A stretch of DNA of 64,000 nt from Strigops habroptila (GCF_004027225.2 NC_046358.1:2260720-2324719), one strand, 5' to 3'; numbered from the stretch's first letter, positions 46,330 through 55,904 are shown. The notes: generated by a model not told the origin, from the sequence alone. Numbers and translations are program-made.

Positions 46330-47608
46330 AGGAGAAGGGAAAGAGAAACACTGCAGTTTGCAGAGTGAGAGAGCGACGAAGCGGGAAAGAAAGAGTGAAA
46401 GAAGAGTGAGCGAGAGGGTTAGAGCAAGAGTGAAAGAAGGAAGGAAAAGGAAAAGGCAAGTAAAGGCAAGGCAAGGCAAAAGGCAAGGCAAAAGGAAAGA
46501 CAAGGAAAGGCAAGGGAAAGCAAGGAAAGTCAAGGAGAAAGGGAAAGGGAAAGGGAAAGGGAAAGGGAAAGGGAAAGGGAAAGGGAAAGGGAAAGGGAAA
46601 GGGAAAAGGATAAGGAAAGGATAGAGGAAAGTTAAAGTGAAGAATAGGGAAGGAAAGGAAAGGAAATAATAGAAAAGGGAAAGCAAGAGAGGGGAAAGAA
46701 AGGGAAAGCAAGGCAAGAGAAGGCAAGGCAAAGGAAGGGAAGGGAAGGGAAGGGAAGGGAAGGGAAGGGAAGGGAAGGGAAGGGAAGGGAAGGGAAGGGA
46801 AGGGAAGGGAAGGGAAGGGAAGTGAAGGCAAGGAAAGGGAAGGGAAGGGAAGGGAAGGGAAGGGAAGGGAAGGCAAGGCAAGGCAAGGCAAGGCAAGGCA
46901 AGGCAAGGCAAGGCAAGGGAAGGGAATTGAAGGGAAGGGAATTGAAGGGAAGGGGAGGGAAGGGAGGGGAAGGGAAGGGAAGGGAAGGGAAGGGAAGGGA
47001 AGGGAAGGGAAGGGAAGGGAAGGGAAGGGAAGGGAAGACAAGGGAAGGGAAGGAAGGGAAGGGAAGGGAAGGGAAGGGAAGGGAAGGGAAGGGAAGGGAA
47101 GGGAAGGGAAGGGAAGGGAAGGGAAGGGAAGGGAAGGGAAGGGAAGGGAAGGGAAGGGAAGGGAAGGGAAGGGAAGGGAAGGGAAGGGAAGGCAAGGCAA
47201 GGCAAGAGAAGGCAAGGGAAGGTGAAGGGAAGGGAAGGGAAGGGAAGGGAAGGGAAGGGAAGGGAAGGGAAGGGAAGGGAAGGGAAGGGAAGGGAAGGGA
47301 AGGGAGGGGAAGGGAAGGGAAGGGAAGGGAAGGGAAGGGAAGGGAAGGGAAGGGAAGGGAAGGGAAGGGAAGGGAAGGGAAGGGAAGGGAAGGGAAGGGA
47401 AGGGAAGGGAAGGGAAGGGAAGGGAAGGGAAGGGAAGGGAAGGGAAAGCAAGGCAAGGGAAGCAGAAGGAAGGGAAGGGAAAGCAAGGCAAGGGAAGCAG
47501 AAGGAAGGGAAGGGAAAGCAAGGCAATTCAAGGTAGGGCAAGGCAAGGCAAGGGAAGGCAAGGCAAGACAAGGTAATGTAAGGTAAGGCAAGGCAAGGCA
47601 AGGAAAGA
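46330..47608. repeat. Longest polypurine satellite, after copy 9
   Basis: About 1.3 kb: an AAAGGG hexamer run (~46,540-46,605), then GGGAA blocks (~46,733-46,822, 46,960-47,030, 47,050-47,190, 47,224-47,446), GGCAA runs and a duplicated AGCAGAAGGAAGGG segment (~47,460-47,515). The 641- and 458-codon minus-strand frames across it are repeat artefacts. Confidence 0.95.
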
Positions 47609-48699
47609 TGATACTCCTGTGGCCACCCCGCTCTGCTCTGGCGTGTTCCTCCTGCCTCAGGAGCTGAAACCACTTGCAGATAAAAGCACATTTGCAGCAC
47701 TATGCACCCCACAAAATGTAATCTCAGAGGAGACACATGCACATCAGGGATGTGATTAGGGGCAGTGGGCAAAGCCCTCGTGATGTTCTGTATCTGAGGA
47801 ACGGTGATTTCTCATGGCAAGTTGACACAAGGCCATGCTCTGCCTCATTGGCTGCTGCTGAGGGCACTCTCTTGGCATCTTGGGTGCAGGGAGTGGGTGC
47901 AGGATCTGGCCTGGGGGGCCAGAGGGAGGGATGGGCATGACGAGGCTTGGTTCTGAACCTCAGGGAGGATGGGAAGAAGGAGGAGTGTTGAGGCCATGAG
48001 TCTGCCAGTGACTTCCGAGGAGTTCCTGCTCATTCATCCCCGTTGTTGACAGTCCCTCCTTCTTCAGAGTTCTAGATCTAGGAAAAGCATTTTTCAAAGG
48101 ATGCTTTATGGAATCGGAGATGCTTTCTTATTGGATCATAAGAGATCAGCACCTCCTGGTGAAAAGCTGTTGGGAGGAGAGGCAGGGGGTGACGTGCCCA
48201 GCTCCTACTGACAAGATCGCCGTCCATGGGACATGTGAGGGGAAGCTGTCACCGATGTGGTGAGATTGTGAGGGGTGTCTCCTGAGCACGGGAGGTGATC
48301 TCTGGGCAAAGCTCTGCTCCCCAGGCATGAGCAACATGACGCAGCAGAGCGGAGTGGCCACACAACCATCACTGCAGCCTTTGTGCTGCCGAGGCTGGAG
48401 GCCCCTGTGCTGGAGCTCCTGCAGCAGCACTGTTCCCAGGAGCACCAGGAGGTAGGAGACCAGGGACGGGAGATGGGAGATGCCTCCATGGCAGGGTCAG
48501 GGCTGGAGGGGTGGGAGCCTGTGCTGGGCACGACAGGGGACGGGTCCTTCGTGGAGCAGCCTGGGGCTGGCGTGGGGCTGTGGGGAGAGATGGTGAGTGC
48601 GGGGAACGCCGATGGCCACCATTTCCTTCTGATTCCTTGTGTCTCCTAGGAGGTGGTGAGAGAGGCAGAAGGCAGCCACCCAGAGCAGGGTTTTTTGCC
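47609..48699 (+). other. 5' region of unit 10
   Basis: Begins GATGATACTCCTGTGG (other units GATGGTTCTGTGG). Exon-1 variant GAGCAACATGACGCAGC resembles the M0 arm (TCATGTTGCTCATGCC in complement). Acceptor AG at 48648-48649. Confidence 0.6.
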
Positions 48700-49770
48700 A
48701 TGGATGAGACCACCACAACAGACCTCTTTGCGAATGACACGAATTCTGGATACGAGAACTATGAGGGATATTTCGAATATGAATGCGAACATCTTTTTGA
48801 TGGAATTATGGTTTTTTCAGTTGTCTGTATGGGGATCTGTGTCTTTGGAATGCTGGGGAACGGGATAGTCTTGTGGTTCCTGGGCTTCCAGATGAAGCGG
48901 AACCCTTTCACAGTCTACATCCTAAATCTGGCAGTTGCTGACTTCTCTCAGCTTCTCCTGTTTTTTCTGGGCAGATTGGTAATTTCGAGCTTAAAAATTA
49001 GTTGTTATGACTTGGATACCTTTATTCGTTTACACATGAATTACTTATATGCATTTGAATTTCTGTGCGAGTTCTTTCTCCTTAGCAGCCTGGGTCTCCT
49101 GACAGCCATCAGCATGGAGCGCTGTGTCTCCGTCATCTTCCCAATCTGGTACCGCTGCCACCGCCCAAAGCACTTGTCAGGAATAGTGAGTGGGGTGCTC
49201 TGGGCCAGCGTCGGGGCTTTCATTTTGTCATATTATCTTTGCTTTCTATTTGGTCAAAGATATTACATGCTATTTGTGGGTGTGTTCATTGTGTATTCTG
49301 CGATTTTGTCATTAATGATGTTGATTTCCAACGTGGCCATGGTCATCAGGCTCCGATGCTGCTCACAGAGACGGCACCTGGGGAAACTCTATGTTGCTGT
49401 TGTGCTCAATGTCATCTTCTTCTTTGCCTTTGGGATGCCTTTCATTGTAAATGCTTTCTTTCATCTTTCATTTTCGAATGATGTAGTTCTTCAGAACGTG
49501 ACTCTTGCGCTGGCTCTGCTGAACAGCAGCGTGAACCCAGTCATTTACTTCCTGGTGGGGAGCTGTCGGCAGCGTCGCTTCCGAGGCTCCATCAACGTCG
49601 CCCTGCGCCGAGTGTTTGAAGAGAAAGCGAGGAGTGAGGAGCAAGGAGGAGAGCCCCGTGCCCGAGGGCATCCGGATGGAGAGCAGTGTCCCACGCACTG
49701 CAGAGGAGGGGGAGGCCTGAGCTGTGCTCCCTGTTGCAATAAGCCTCATGGCTGTGGCCCTGGCAAATAA
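48700..49770 (+). CDS. Mas-related receptor, array copy 10 (class B, long tail)
   Basis: Intact, 356 residues, starting MDETTTTDLFAN. The first sequon (NTT) is lost by Asn5 to Thr; NDT remains. TM1 has MLGNG for MVGNG. Outer segment SSLKISCYDLDTFIRLHMNY (class B). MERC, Asp81 and NPVIY present. TM6/ECL3 FFHLSFSNDVVLQNVT carries an extra NVT sequon. The long tail has CPTHC and CAPCC (six cysteines in the tail) and ends in GPGK at a TAA within CAAATAAAC. The start context is TTTTTTGCCATGG rather than TTATTCACCATGG. The CDS is nearly identical to copy 12. Confidence 0.92.
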   Translation: MDETTTTDLFANDTNSGYENYEGYFEYECEHLFDGIMVFSVVCMGICVFGMLGNGIVLWFLGFQMKRNPFTVYILNLAVADFSQLLLFFLGRLVISSLKISCYDLDTFIRLHMNYLYAFEFLCEFFLLSSLGLLTAISMERCVSVIFPIWYRCHRPKHLSGIVSGVLWASVGAFILSYYLCFLFGQRYYMLFVGVFIVYSAILSLMMLISNVAMVIRLRCCSQRRHLGKLYVAVVLNVIFFFAFGMPFIVNAFFHLSFSNDVVLQNVTLALALLNSSVNPVIYFLVGSCRQRRFRGSINVALRRVFEEKARSEEQGGEPRARGHPDGEQCPTHCRGGGGLSCAPCCNKPHGCGPGK

Positions 49771-49975
49771 ACTGTGTCTCCTTTGGCTGAGCAGCCGAGT
49801 GTTGTGGTGCTTTGGGGGAGCTCTTTGCCTGGGGAAGGTCTGAGAGAGAGGCCATGGGGGAGCTCTGGCCACATCTCTTGTCTCAGCACAGCGAGGCTTT
49901 GGAAGAGGGGCTGCAAAGACGAGGAAGCCAAGGAGAACCCCTGGATGGGTGCCTGGGGGGATTTGTGGTGTAGAG

Positions 49976-50448
49976 GAGAAGGGAAAGAGAAACACTACAG
50001 TTAGCAGAGTGAGAGAGCAATGAAGCGGGAAAGAAAGAGTGAAAGAAGAAAGAGCGAGAGGGTTAGAGCTAGAGTGAAAGAAGGAAGGAAAAGGAAAAGG
50101 CAAGTAAAGGTAAGGCAAGGCAAAAGGCAAGGCAAAAGGAAAGTCAAAGAAAGGCAAGGGAAAGAATGGAAAGTCAAGGAGAAAGGGAAAGGGAAAGGCA
50201 AAAGATAGAGGAAAATTAAAGAGAAGAATAGGGAAGGAAAGAAAAGAAAATAATAGAAAACAAAAAGCAAGAGAAGGGAAAGCAAGGGAAAGCAAGGCAA
50301 GACAAGGCAAGGTAAAGGAAGGGAAGGGAAGGGAAGGCAAGGCAAGGCAAGGCAAGGCAAGGCAAGGCAAGGCAAGACAAGGCAAAGCCCAGGGCAAGGC
50401 AAGGCAAGGGAAGGCAAGGGAAATAAAAGCAAGTCAAGGCAAGGAAAG
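49976..50448. repeat. Polypurine satellite after copy 10
   Basis: GAAAG-rich lead, then GGCAA run ~50,336-50,386 and a CAAAGCCCAGGG interruption. Nearly the same arrangement as after copy 2. Confidence 0.9.
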
Positions 50449-51538
50449 ATGATGGTTCTGTGGCCACTCCGCTCTGCTCTGGCGTGTTCTTCGTGCCTCA
50501 GGAGCTGAAACACTTGTAGATAAAAGCACATTTGCAGCACTATGTACCCCACAAAATGTAATCTCAGAGGAGACACATGCACATCAGGGATGTGATTAGG
50601 GGCAATGGGCAAAGCCCTCGTGATGTTCTGTATCTGAGGAACGGTGATTTCTCATGGCAAGTTGACACAAGGCCATGCTCTGCCTCATTGGCTGCTGCTG
50701 AGGGCACTCTCTTGGCATCTTGGGTGCAGGGAGTGGGTGCAGGATCAGGCCTGGAGGGCCAGAGGGAGGGATGGGCATGACCAGGCTTGGTTGTGCACCT
50801 CAGGGAGGATGGGAAGAAGGAGGAGTGTTGAGGCCATGAGTCTGCCAGTGACTTCCGAGGAGTTCCTGCTCATTCATCCCCGTTGTTGACAGTCCCTCCT
50901 TCTTCAGAGTTCTAGATCTAGGAGAAGGGTTTTGAAAGAAAGCTTTATGGAATCGGAGACGCTTTCTTATGGGATCATAAGATATCAGCACCTCCTGGTG
51001 AAAAGCTGTTGGGAGGAGAGGCAGGGGGTGACGTGCCCAGCTCCTACTGACAAGATCGCCGTCCATGGGACATGTGAGGGGAAGCTGTCACCGATGTGGC
51101 GAGATTGTGAGGGGTGTCTGCTGAGCACGGGAGGTGATCTCTGGGCAAAGCTCTGCTCCCCAGGCACGAGGAACATGCCGGAGCAGAGCGGGGTGGCCAC
51201 GCAACCATCACCGCAGCCTTTGCGCTGCCGAGGCTGGAGGCCCCTGTGCTGGAGCTCCTGCAGCAGCACTGTTCCCAGGAGCACCAGGAGGTAGGAGACC
51301 AGGGACGGGAGATGGGAGATGCCTCCTGGGCAGGGTCAGGGCTGGAGGGGTGGGAGCCTGTGCTGGGCACGACAGGGGAGGGGTCCTTCGTGGAGCAGCC
51401 TGGGGCTGGCGTGGGGCTGTGGGGAGCGATGGTGAGTGCGGGGAACGCCGATGGCCACCATTTCCTTCTGATTCCTTGTGTCTCCTAGGAGGTGGTGAGA
51501 GAGGCAGAAGGCAGCCCCCCAGAGCAGTGTTATTCACC
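50449..51538 (+). other. 5' region of unit 11
   Basis: Close to the unit 3 5' region (same GGAGAAGGGTTTTGAAAGAAAGC variant at ~50,920). Upstream ATG present (GAACATGCCGG). Acceptor AG at 51487-51488. Confidence 0.6.
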
Positions 51539-52609
51539 ATGGAGGAGACCAACACAACAGACCTCCTTCAGAATTAAACAAATTCCGGATATGAGAACAA
51601 TGAGGGATATTTTGATTACGAATGTGAATTTTCATTTGACGGAATTATGGTGGTTTCAGTTGTCTGTATGGGGATCTCTGTCTTTGGAATGGTGGGGAAT
51701 GGGATAGTCTTGTGGTTCCTGGGCTTCCAGATGAAGCGGAACCCTTTCACAGTCTACATCCTAAATCTGGCAGTTGCTGACTTCTCTCTGCTTCTCCTGT
51801 ATTTTCTGGACAAATTGGCAATTCTCAACATAACAAAACTTTGTTATAAATTGAATTCTTTTTTTGATTTTTACTTCAATTTTCAAGATGCAGTTGCATT
51901 TCTGTGCCACTTCTTTCTCCTTAGCAGCCTGAGTCTCCTGACAGCCATCAGCATGGAGCGCTGTGTCTCTGTCATCTTCCCAATCTGGTATCGCTGCCAC
52001 CGCCCAAAGCACTTATCAGGCATCGTGAGTGGGGTGCTCTGGGCCAGCGTCGGGGCTTTCATTTTGTCATGTTATCTTTGCTTTCTATTTGGTCAAAGAT
52101 ATTGCACGGTATTTGCGGGTGTGTTCATTGGGTATTCAGTGATTTTGTCATTAATGATGTTGATTTCCAACGCGGCCATGGTCATCAGGCTCCGATGTGG
52201 CTCACAGAGACGGCACCTGGGGAAACTCTATGTTGCTGTTGTGCTCAATGTCATCTTCTTCTTTGTCTTTGGGATGCCCTTCATTGTACTTGCTTTCCTT
52301 CATCTTTCATTTTCGAATGATGTAGATCTTCTGAAAGTGACTCTTGTGCCGACTCTGCTGAACAGCAGCGTGAATCCAGTCATTTACTTCCTGGTGGGGA
52401 GCTGTCAGCAGCACCGCTTCCGAGGCTCCATCAAAGTCGCCCTGAGCCGAGTGTTTGAAGAGAAAGCGAGGAGTGAGGAGCAAGGAGGAGAGCCCCGTGC
52501 CCGAGGGCATCCGGATGGAGAGCAGTGTCCCAGGCACTGCTGGGGAGGGGGAGGCCTGAGCTGTGCTCCCCGTTGCAATGAGCCTCATGGCCGTGGCCCC
52601 AGTGAATAA
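51539..52609 (+). pseudogene. Mas-related receptor with N-terminal stop, array copy 11 (class A, long tail)
   Basis: Near twin of copy 3, but GAA at codon 13 is TAA (51575-51577). The rest of the 356-codon frame is open to the TAA in AATAAA. The next in-frame Met is 51647, giving at most a 320-residue protein without the N-terminus, exactly the same truncation point as copy 8. TM1 has MGISVFG for MGICVFG. Here ICL2 is the usual WYRCHRP and TM7 NPVIY, so apart from the stop it is less altered than copy 3. Confidence 0.85.
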
Positions 52610-52811
52610 ACTGTGTCTCCTTTGGCTGAGCAGCCGAATGTTGTGGTGCTTTGGGGGAGCTCATTGCTTGGGGAAGGTCTGAGAGAGAGGCCGTGGGGGA
52701 GTTCTGGTCACATCTCTTGTCCCAGCAAGGCGAGGTTCTGGAAGAGGGGCTGCAGTGACGAGGAAGTCAAGGAGAACCCCTGTATGGGTGCTTGGAGGGA
52801 TTTGTGGTGTA

Positions 52812-53644
52812 GAGGAGAAGGGAAAGAGAAACACTTCAATTTGGAGAGTGAGAGAGTGATGAAGCAGGAAAGAAAGAGTGAAAGAAGAAAGAGCGAGAGG
52901 CTTAGAGAAAGGGTGGAAGAAGGAAAGAATAGTTAAAAGGCAAGTAAAGTCAAGGCAAGGCAAAAGGCAAGGCAAAAGGAAAGGCAAGGAAAGGCAAAAG
53001 GAAAAGCAAGGAAAGCCAGGGAGAAAGGGAAAGGGAAAGGGAATGGGAAAGGGAACAGCAAAGATGAAGTGAAGGGCAGGGAAGGAAAGGGAAGAAAATA
53101 AGAGGAAATGGAAAGACAAAGGGAAGGCAAACGGAAGACAGGGAAGGGAAGGGAAGGGAAGGGAAGGGAAGGGAAGGGAAGGGAAGGGAAGGGAAGGGAA
53201 GGGAAGGGAAGGGAAGGGAAGGGAAGGGAAGGGAAGGGAAGGGAAGGGAAGGGAAGGGAAGGGAAGGGAAGGGAAGGGAAGGGAAGGGAAAGGAAGGGAA
53301 AGCAAGGGAAGGGAAGGGAAGGGAAGGGAAGGGAAGGGAATGGAAGGGAAGGGAAGGGAAGGGAAGGGAAGGGAAGGGAAGGGAAGGGAAGGGAAGGGAA
53401 GGGAAGGGAAGGGAAGGGAAGGGAAGGGAAGGGAAGGGAAGGGAAGGGAAATGAAATGAAGGCAAGGGAAGGCAAAGGGAAGGGAAAGGCAAAGGGAAGG
53501 GAAAGAGAAAGGGAAGGGAAAGACAAAGGGAAGGCAAGGGAAGGGAAGGGAAGGGAAGGGAAAGCAAGGCAAGGGAAGCAGAAGGAAGGAAAGGGAAAGC
53601 AAGGCAATTCAAGGCAAGGCAAGGCAAGGAAAGGCAAGGAAATG
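52812..53644. repeat. Polypurine (GGGAA)n satellite after copy 11
   Basis: GGGAA blocks about 53,140-53,290 and 53,302-53,450 around an AAAGGAAGGGAAAGC interruption, the same interruption as after copy 3. It differs by a GGGAATGGAA variant at ~53,338. Confidence 0.93.
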
Positions 53645-54734
53645 TGATGGTTCTGTGGCCACCCCGCTCTGCTCTGGCGTGTTCCTCGTGCCTCAGGAGC
53701 TGAAACCACTTGCAGATAAAAGCACATTTGCAGCACTATGCACCCCACAAAATGTAATCTCAGAGGAGACACATGCACATCAGGGATGTGATTAGAGGCA
53801 GTGGGCAAAGCCCTCGTGATGTTCTGTATCTGAGGAACGGTGATTTCTCATGGCAAGTTGACACAAGGCCATGCTCTGCCTCATTGGCTGCTGCTGAGGG
53901 CACTCTCTTGGCATCTTGGGTGCAGGGAGTGGGTGCAGGATCAGGCCTTGGGGGCAGAGGGAGGGATGGGCATGACCAGGGTTGGTTCTTCACCTCAGGG
54001 AGGATGGGAAGAAGGAGGAGTGTTGAGGCCATGAGTCTGTCAGTGACTTCCGAGGAGTTCCTGCTCATTCATCCCCGTTGTTGACAGTCCCTCCTTCTTC
54101 AGACTTCTAGATCTAGGAAAAGGGTTTTTCAAAGGATGCTTTATGGAATCGGAGACGCTTTCTTATGGGATCATAAGAGATCAGCACCTCCTGGTGAAAA
54201 GCTGGGGGGAGGAGAGGCAGGGGGTGACGTGCCCAGCTCCTACTGACAAGATCGCCGTCCATGGGACATGTGAGGGGAAGCTGTCACCGATGCGGCGAGA
54301 TTGTGAGGGGTGTCTCCTGAGCACGGGAGGTGATCTCTGGGCAAAGCTCTGCTCCCCAGGCACGAGGAACACGACGCAGCAGAGCGGGGTGGCCACGCAA
54401 CCATCGCCGCAGCATTTGTGCTGCCAAGGCTGGAGGCCCCTGTGCTGGAGCTCCTGCAGCAGCACTGTTCCCAGGAGCACCAGGAGGTAGGAGACCAGGG
54501 ACGGGAGACGGGAGATGCCTCCATGGCAGGGTCAGGGCTGGAGGGGTGGGAGCCTGTGCTGGGCACGACAGGGGACGGGTCCTTCGTGGAGCAGCCTGGG
54601 GCTGGCGTGGGGCTGTGGGGAGAGATGGTGAGTGCGGGGAACGCCGATGGCCACCATTTCCTTCTGATTCCTTGTGTCTCCTAGGAGGTGGTGAGAGAGG
54701 CAGAAGGCAGCCACCCAGAGCAGGGTTTTTTGCC
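53645..54734 (+). other. 5' region of unit 12 (mosaic)
   Basis: Matches unit 4 through exon 1 (GAACACGACGCAGCAGAGC, TGCTGCCAAGG at ~54,420), then from ~54,497 (ACCAGGGACGG) matches unit 10. This marks the 5' end of a probable conversion tract. Acceptor AG at 54683-54684. Confidence 0.65.
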
Positions 54735-55805
54735 ATGGATGAGACCACCACAACAGACCTCTTTGCGAATGACACGAATTCTGGATACGAGAACTATGAG
54801 GGATATTTCGAATATGAATGCGAACATCTTTTTGATGGAATTATGGTTTTTTCAGTTGTCTGTATGGGGATCTGTGTCTTTGGAATGCTGGGGAACGGGA
54901 TAGTCTTGTGGTTCCTGGGCTTCCAGATGAAGCGGAACCCTTTCACAGTCTACATCCTAAATCTGGCAGTTGCTGACTTCTCTCAGCTTCTCCTGTTTTT
55001 TCTGGGCAGATTGGTAATTTCGAGCTTAAAAATTAGTTGTTATGACTTGGATACCTTTATTCGTTTACACATGAATTACTTATATGCATTTGAATTTCTG
55101 TGCGAGTTCTTTCTCCTTAGCAGCCTGGGTCTCCTGACAGCCATCAGCATGGAGCGCTGTGTCTCCGTCATCTTCCCAATCTGGTACCGCTGCCACCGCC
55201 CAAAGCACTTGTCAGGAATAGTGAGTGGGGTGCTCTGGGCCAGCGTCGGGGCTTTCATTTTGTCATATTATCTTTGCTTTCTATTTGGTCAAAGATATTA
55301 CATGCTATTTGTGGGTGTGTTCATTGTGTATTCTGCGATTTTGTCATTAATGATGTTGATTTCCAACGTGGCCATGGTCATCAGGCTCCGATGCTGCTCA
55401 CAGAGACGGCACCTGGGGAAACTCTATGTTGCTGTTGTGCTCAATGTCATCTTCTTCTTTGCCTTTGGGATGCCTTTCATTGTAAATGCTTTCTTTCATC
55501 TTTCATTTTCGAATGATGTAGTTCTTCAGAACGTGACTCTTGCGCTGGCTCTGCTGAACAGCAGCGTGAACCCAGTCATTTACTTCCTGGTGGGGAGCTG
55601 TCGGCAGCGTCGCTTCCGAGGCTCCATCAATGTCGCCCTGCGCCGAGTGTTTGAAGAGAAAGCGAGGAGTGAGGAGCAAGGAGGAGAGCCCCGCGCCCGA
55701 GGGCATCCAGATGGAGAGCAGTGTCCCAGGCACTGCTGGGGAGGGGGAGGCCTGAGCTGTGTTCCCCGTTGCAATGAGCCTCATGGCCGTGGCCCCAGTG
55801 AATAA
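54735..55805 (+). CDS. Mas-related receptor, array copy 12 (class B, long tail)
   Basis: Intact, 356 residues. From the start to about residue 300 it is essentially copy 10 (MDETTTTDLFAN, MLGNG, FFHLSFSNDVVLQNVT, SINVALRRVF). The tail is instead like copies 3, 5 and 11 (CPRHCWGGGG, EPHGRGPSE). Asp81, MERC and NPVIY are present. TAA at 55803-55805 lies in AATAAA. It is the last unit: its 3' flank matches the others only to ~55,904, where a CR1 tail begins, so no polypurine satellite follows. Confidence 0.92.
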   Translation: MDETTTTDLFANDTNSGYENYEGYFEYECEHLFDGIMVFSVVCMGICVFGMLGNGIVLWFLGFQMKRNPFTVYILNLAVADFSQLLLFFLGRLVISSLKISCYDLDTFIRLHMNYLYAFEFLCEFFLLSSLGLLTAISMERCVSVIFPIWYRCHRPKHLSGIVSGVLWASVGAFILSYYLCFLFGQRYYMLFVGVFIVYSAILSLMMLISNVAMVIRLRCCSQRRHLGKLYVAVVLNVIFFFAFGMPFIVNAFFHLSFSNDVVLQNVTLALALLNSSVNPVIYFLVGSCRQRRFRGSINVALRRVFEEKARSEEQGGEPRARGHPDGEQCPRHCWGGGGLSCVPRCNEPHGRGPSE

Positions 55806-55904
55806 ACTGTGTCTCCTTTGGCTGAGCAGCCGAGTGTTGTGGTGCTTTGGGAGAGCTCTTTGCCTGGGGAAGGTCTGAGAGAGAGGCCGTGGGGGAGCTC
55901 TGGC

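Larger units (their letters stand above)
20705..55904 (+). repeat. Tandem array of 12 Mas-related receptor units
   Basis: Receptor starts lie at 21344, 24134, 26974, 30149, 33147, 36197, 39170, 42240, 45073, 48700, 51539 and 54735, a spacing of 2.8-3.6 kb. Each unit has a 5' block, probable exon 1, an intron of about 198 nt, a coding exon, AATAAA and a polypurine satellite. By the TM2-ECL1-TM3 segment the copies alternate A,B,A,B,A,B,A,C,A,B,A,B, so the higher-order unit is a dimer of about 6 kb (A-to-A spacing 5.6-6.5 kb, B/C-to-B/C 6.0-6.5 kb). The last unit is cut in its 3' flank at 55,904, before any satellite. Copies 3 and 11, 4 and 6, and 10 and 12 are the closest pairs. Intact: 1, 3, 5, 6, 7, 10, 12. 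Confidence 0.95.

Noticed and set aside
45847-47772. 641-codon minus-strand open frame (F/P/S/L-rich), and similar long frames in all satellites on both strands
   Set aside because: A 5-bp purine repeat without stop triplets stays open in every frame. The predicted peptides are pure pentapeptide echoes with no domain, and the frames run antisense into the receptors.
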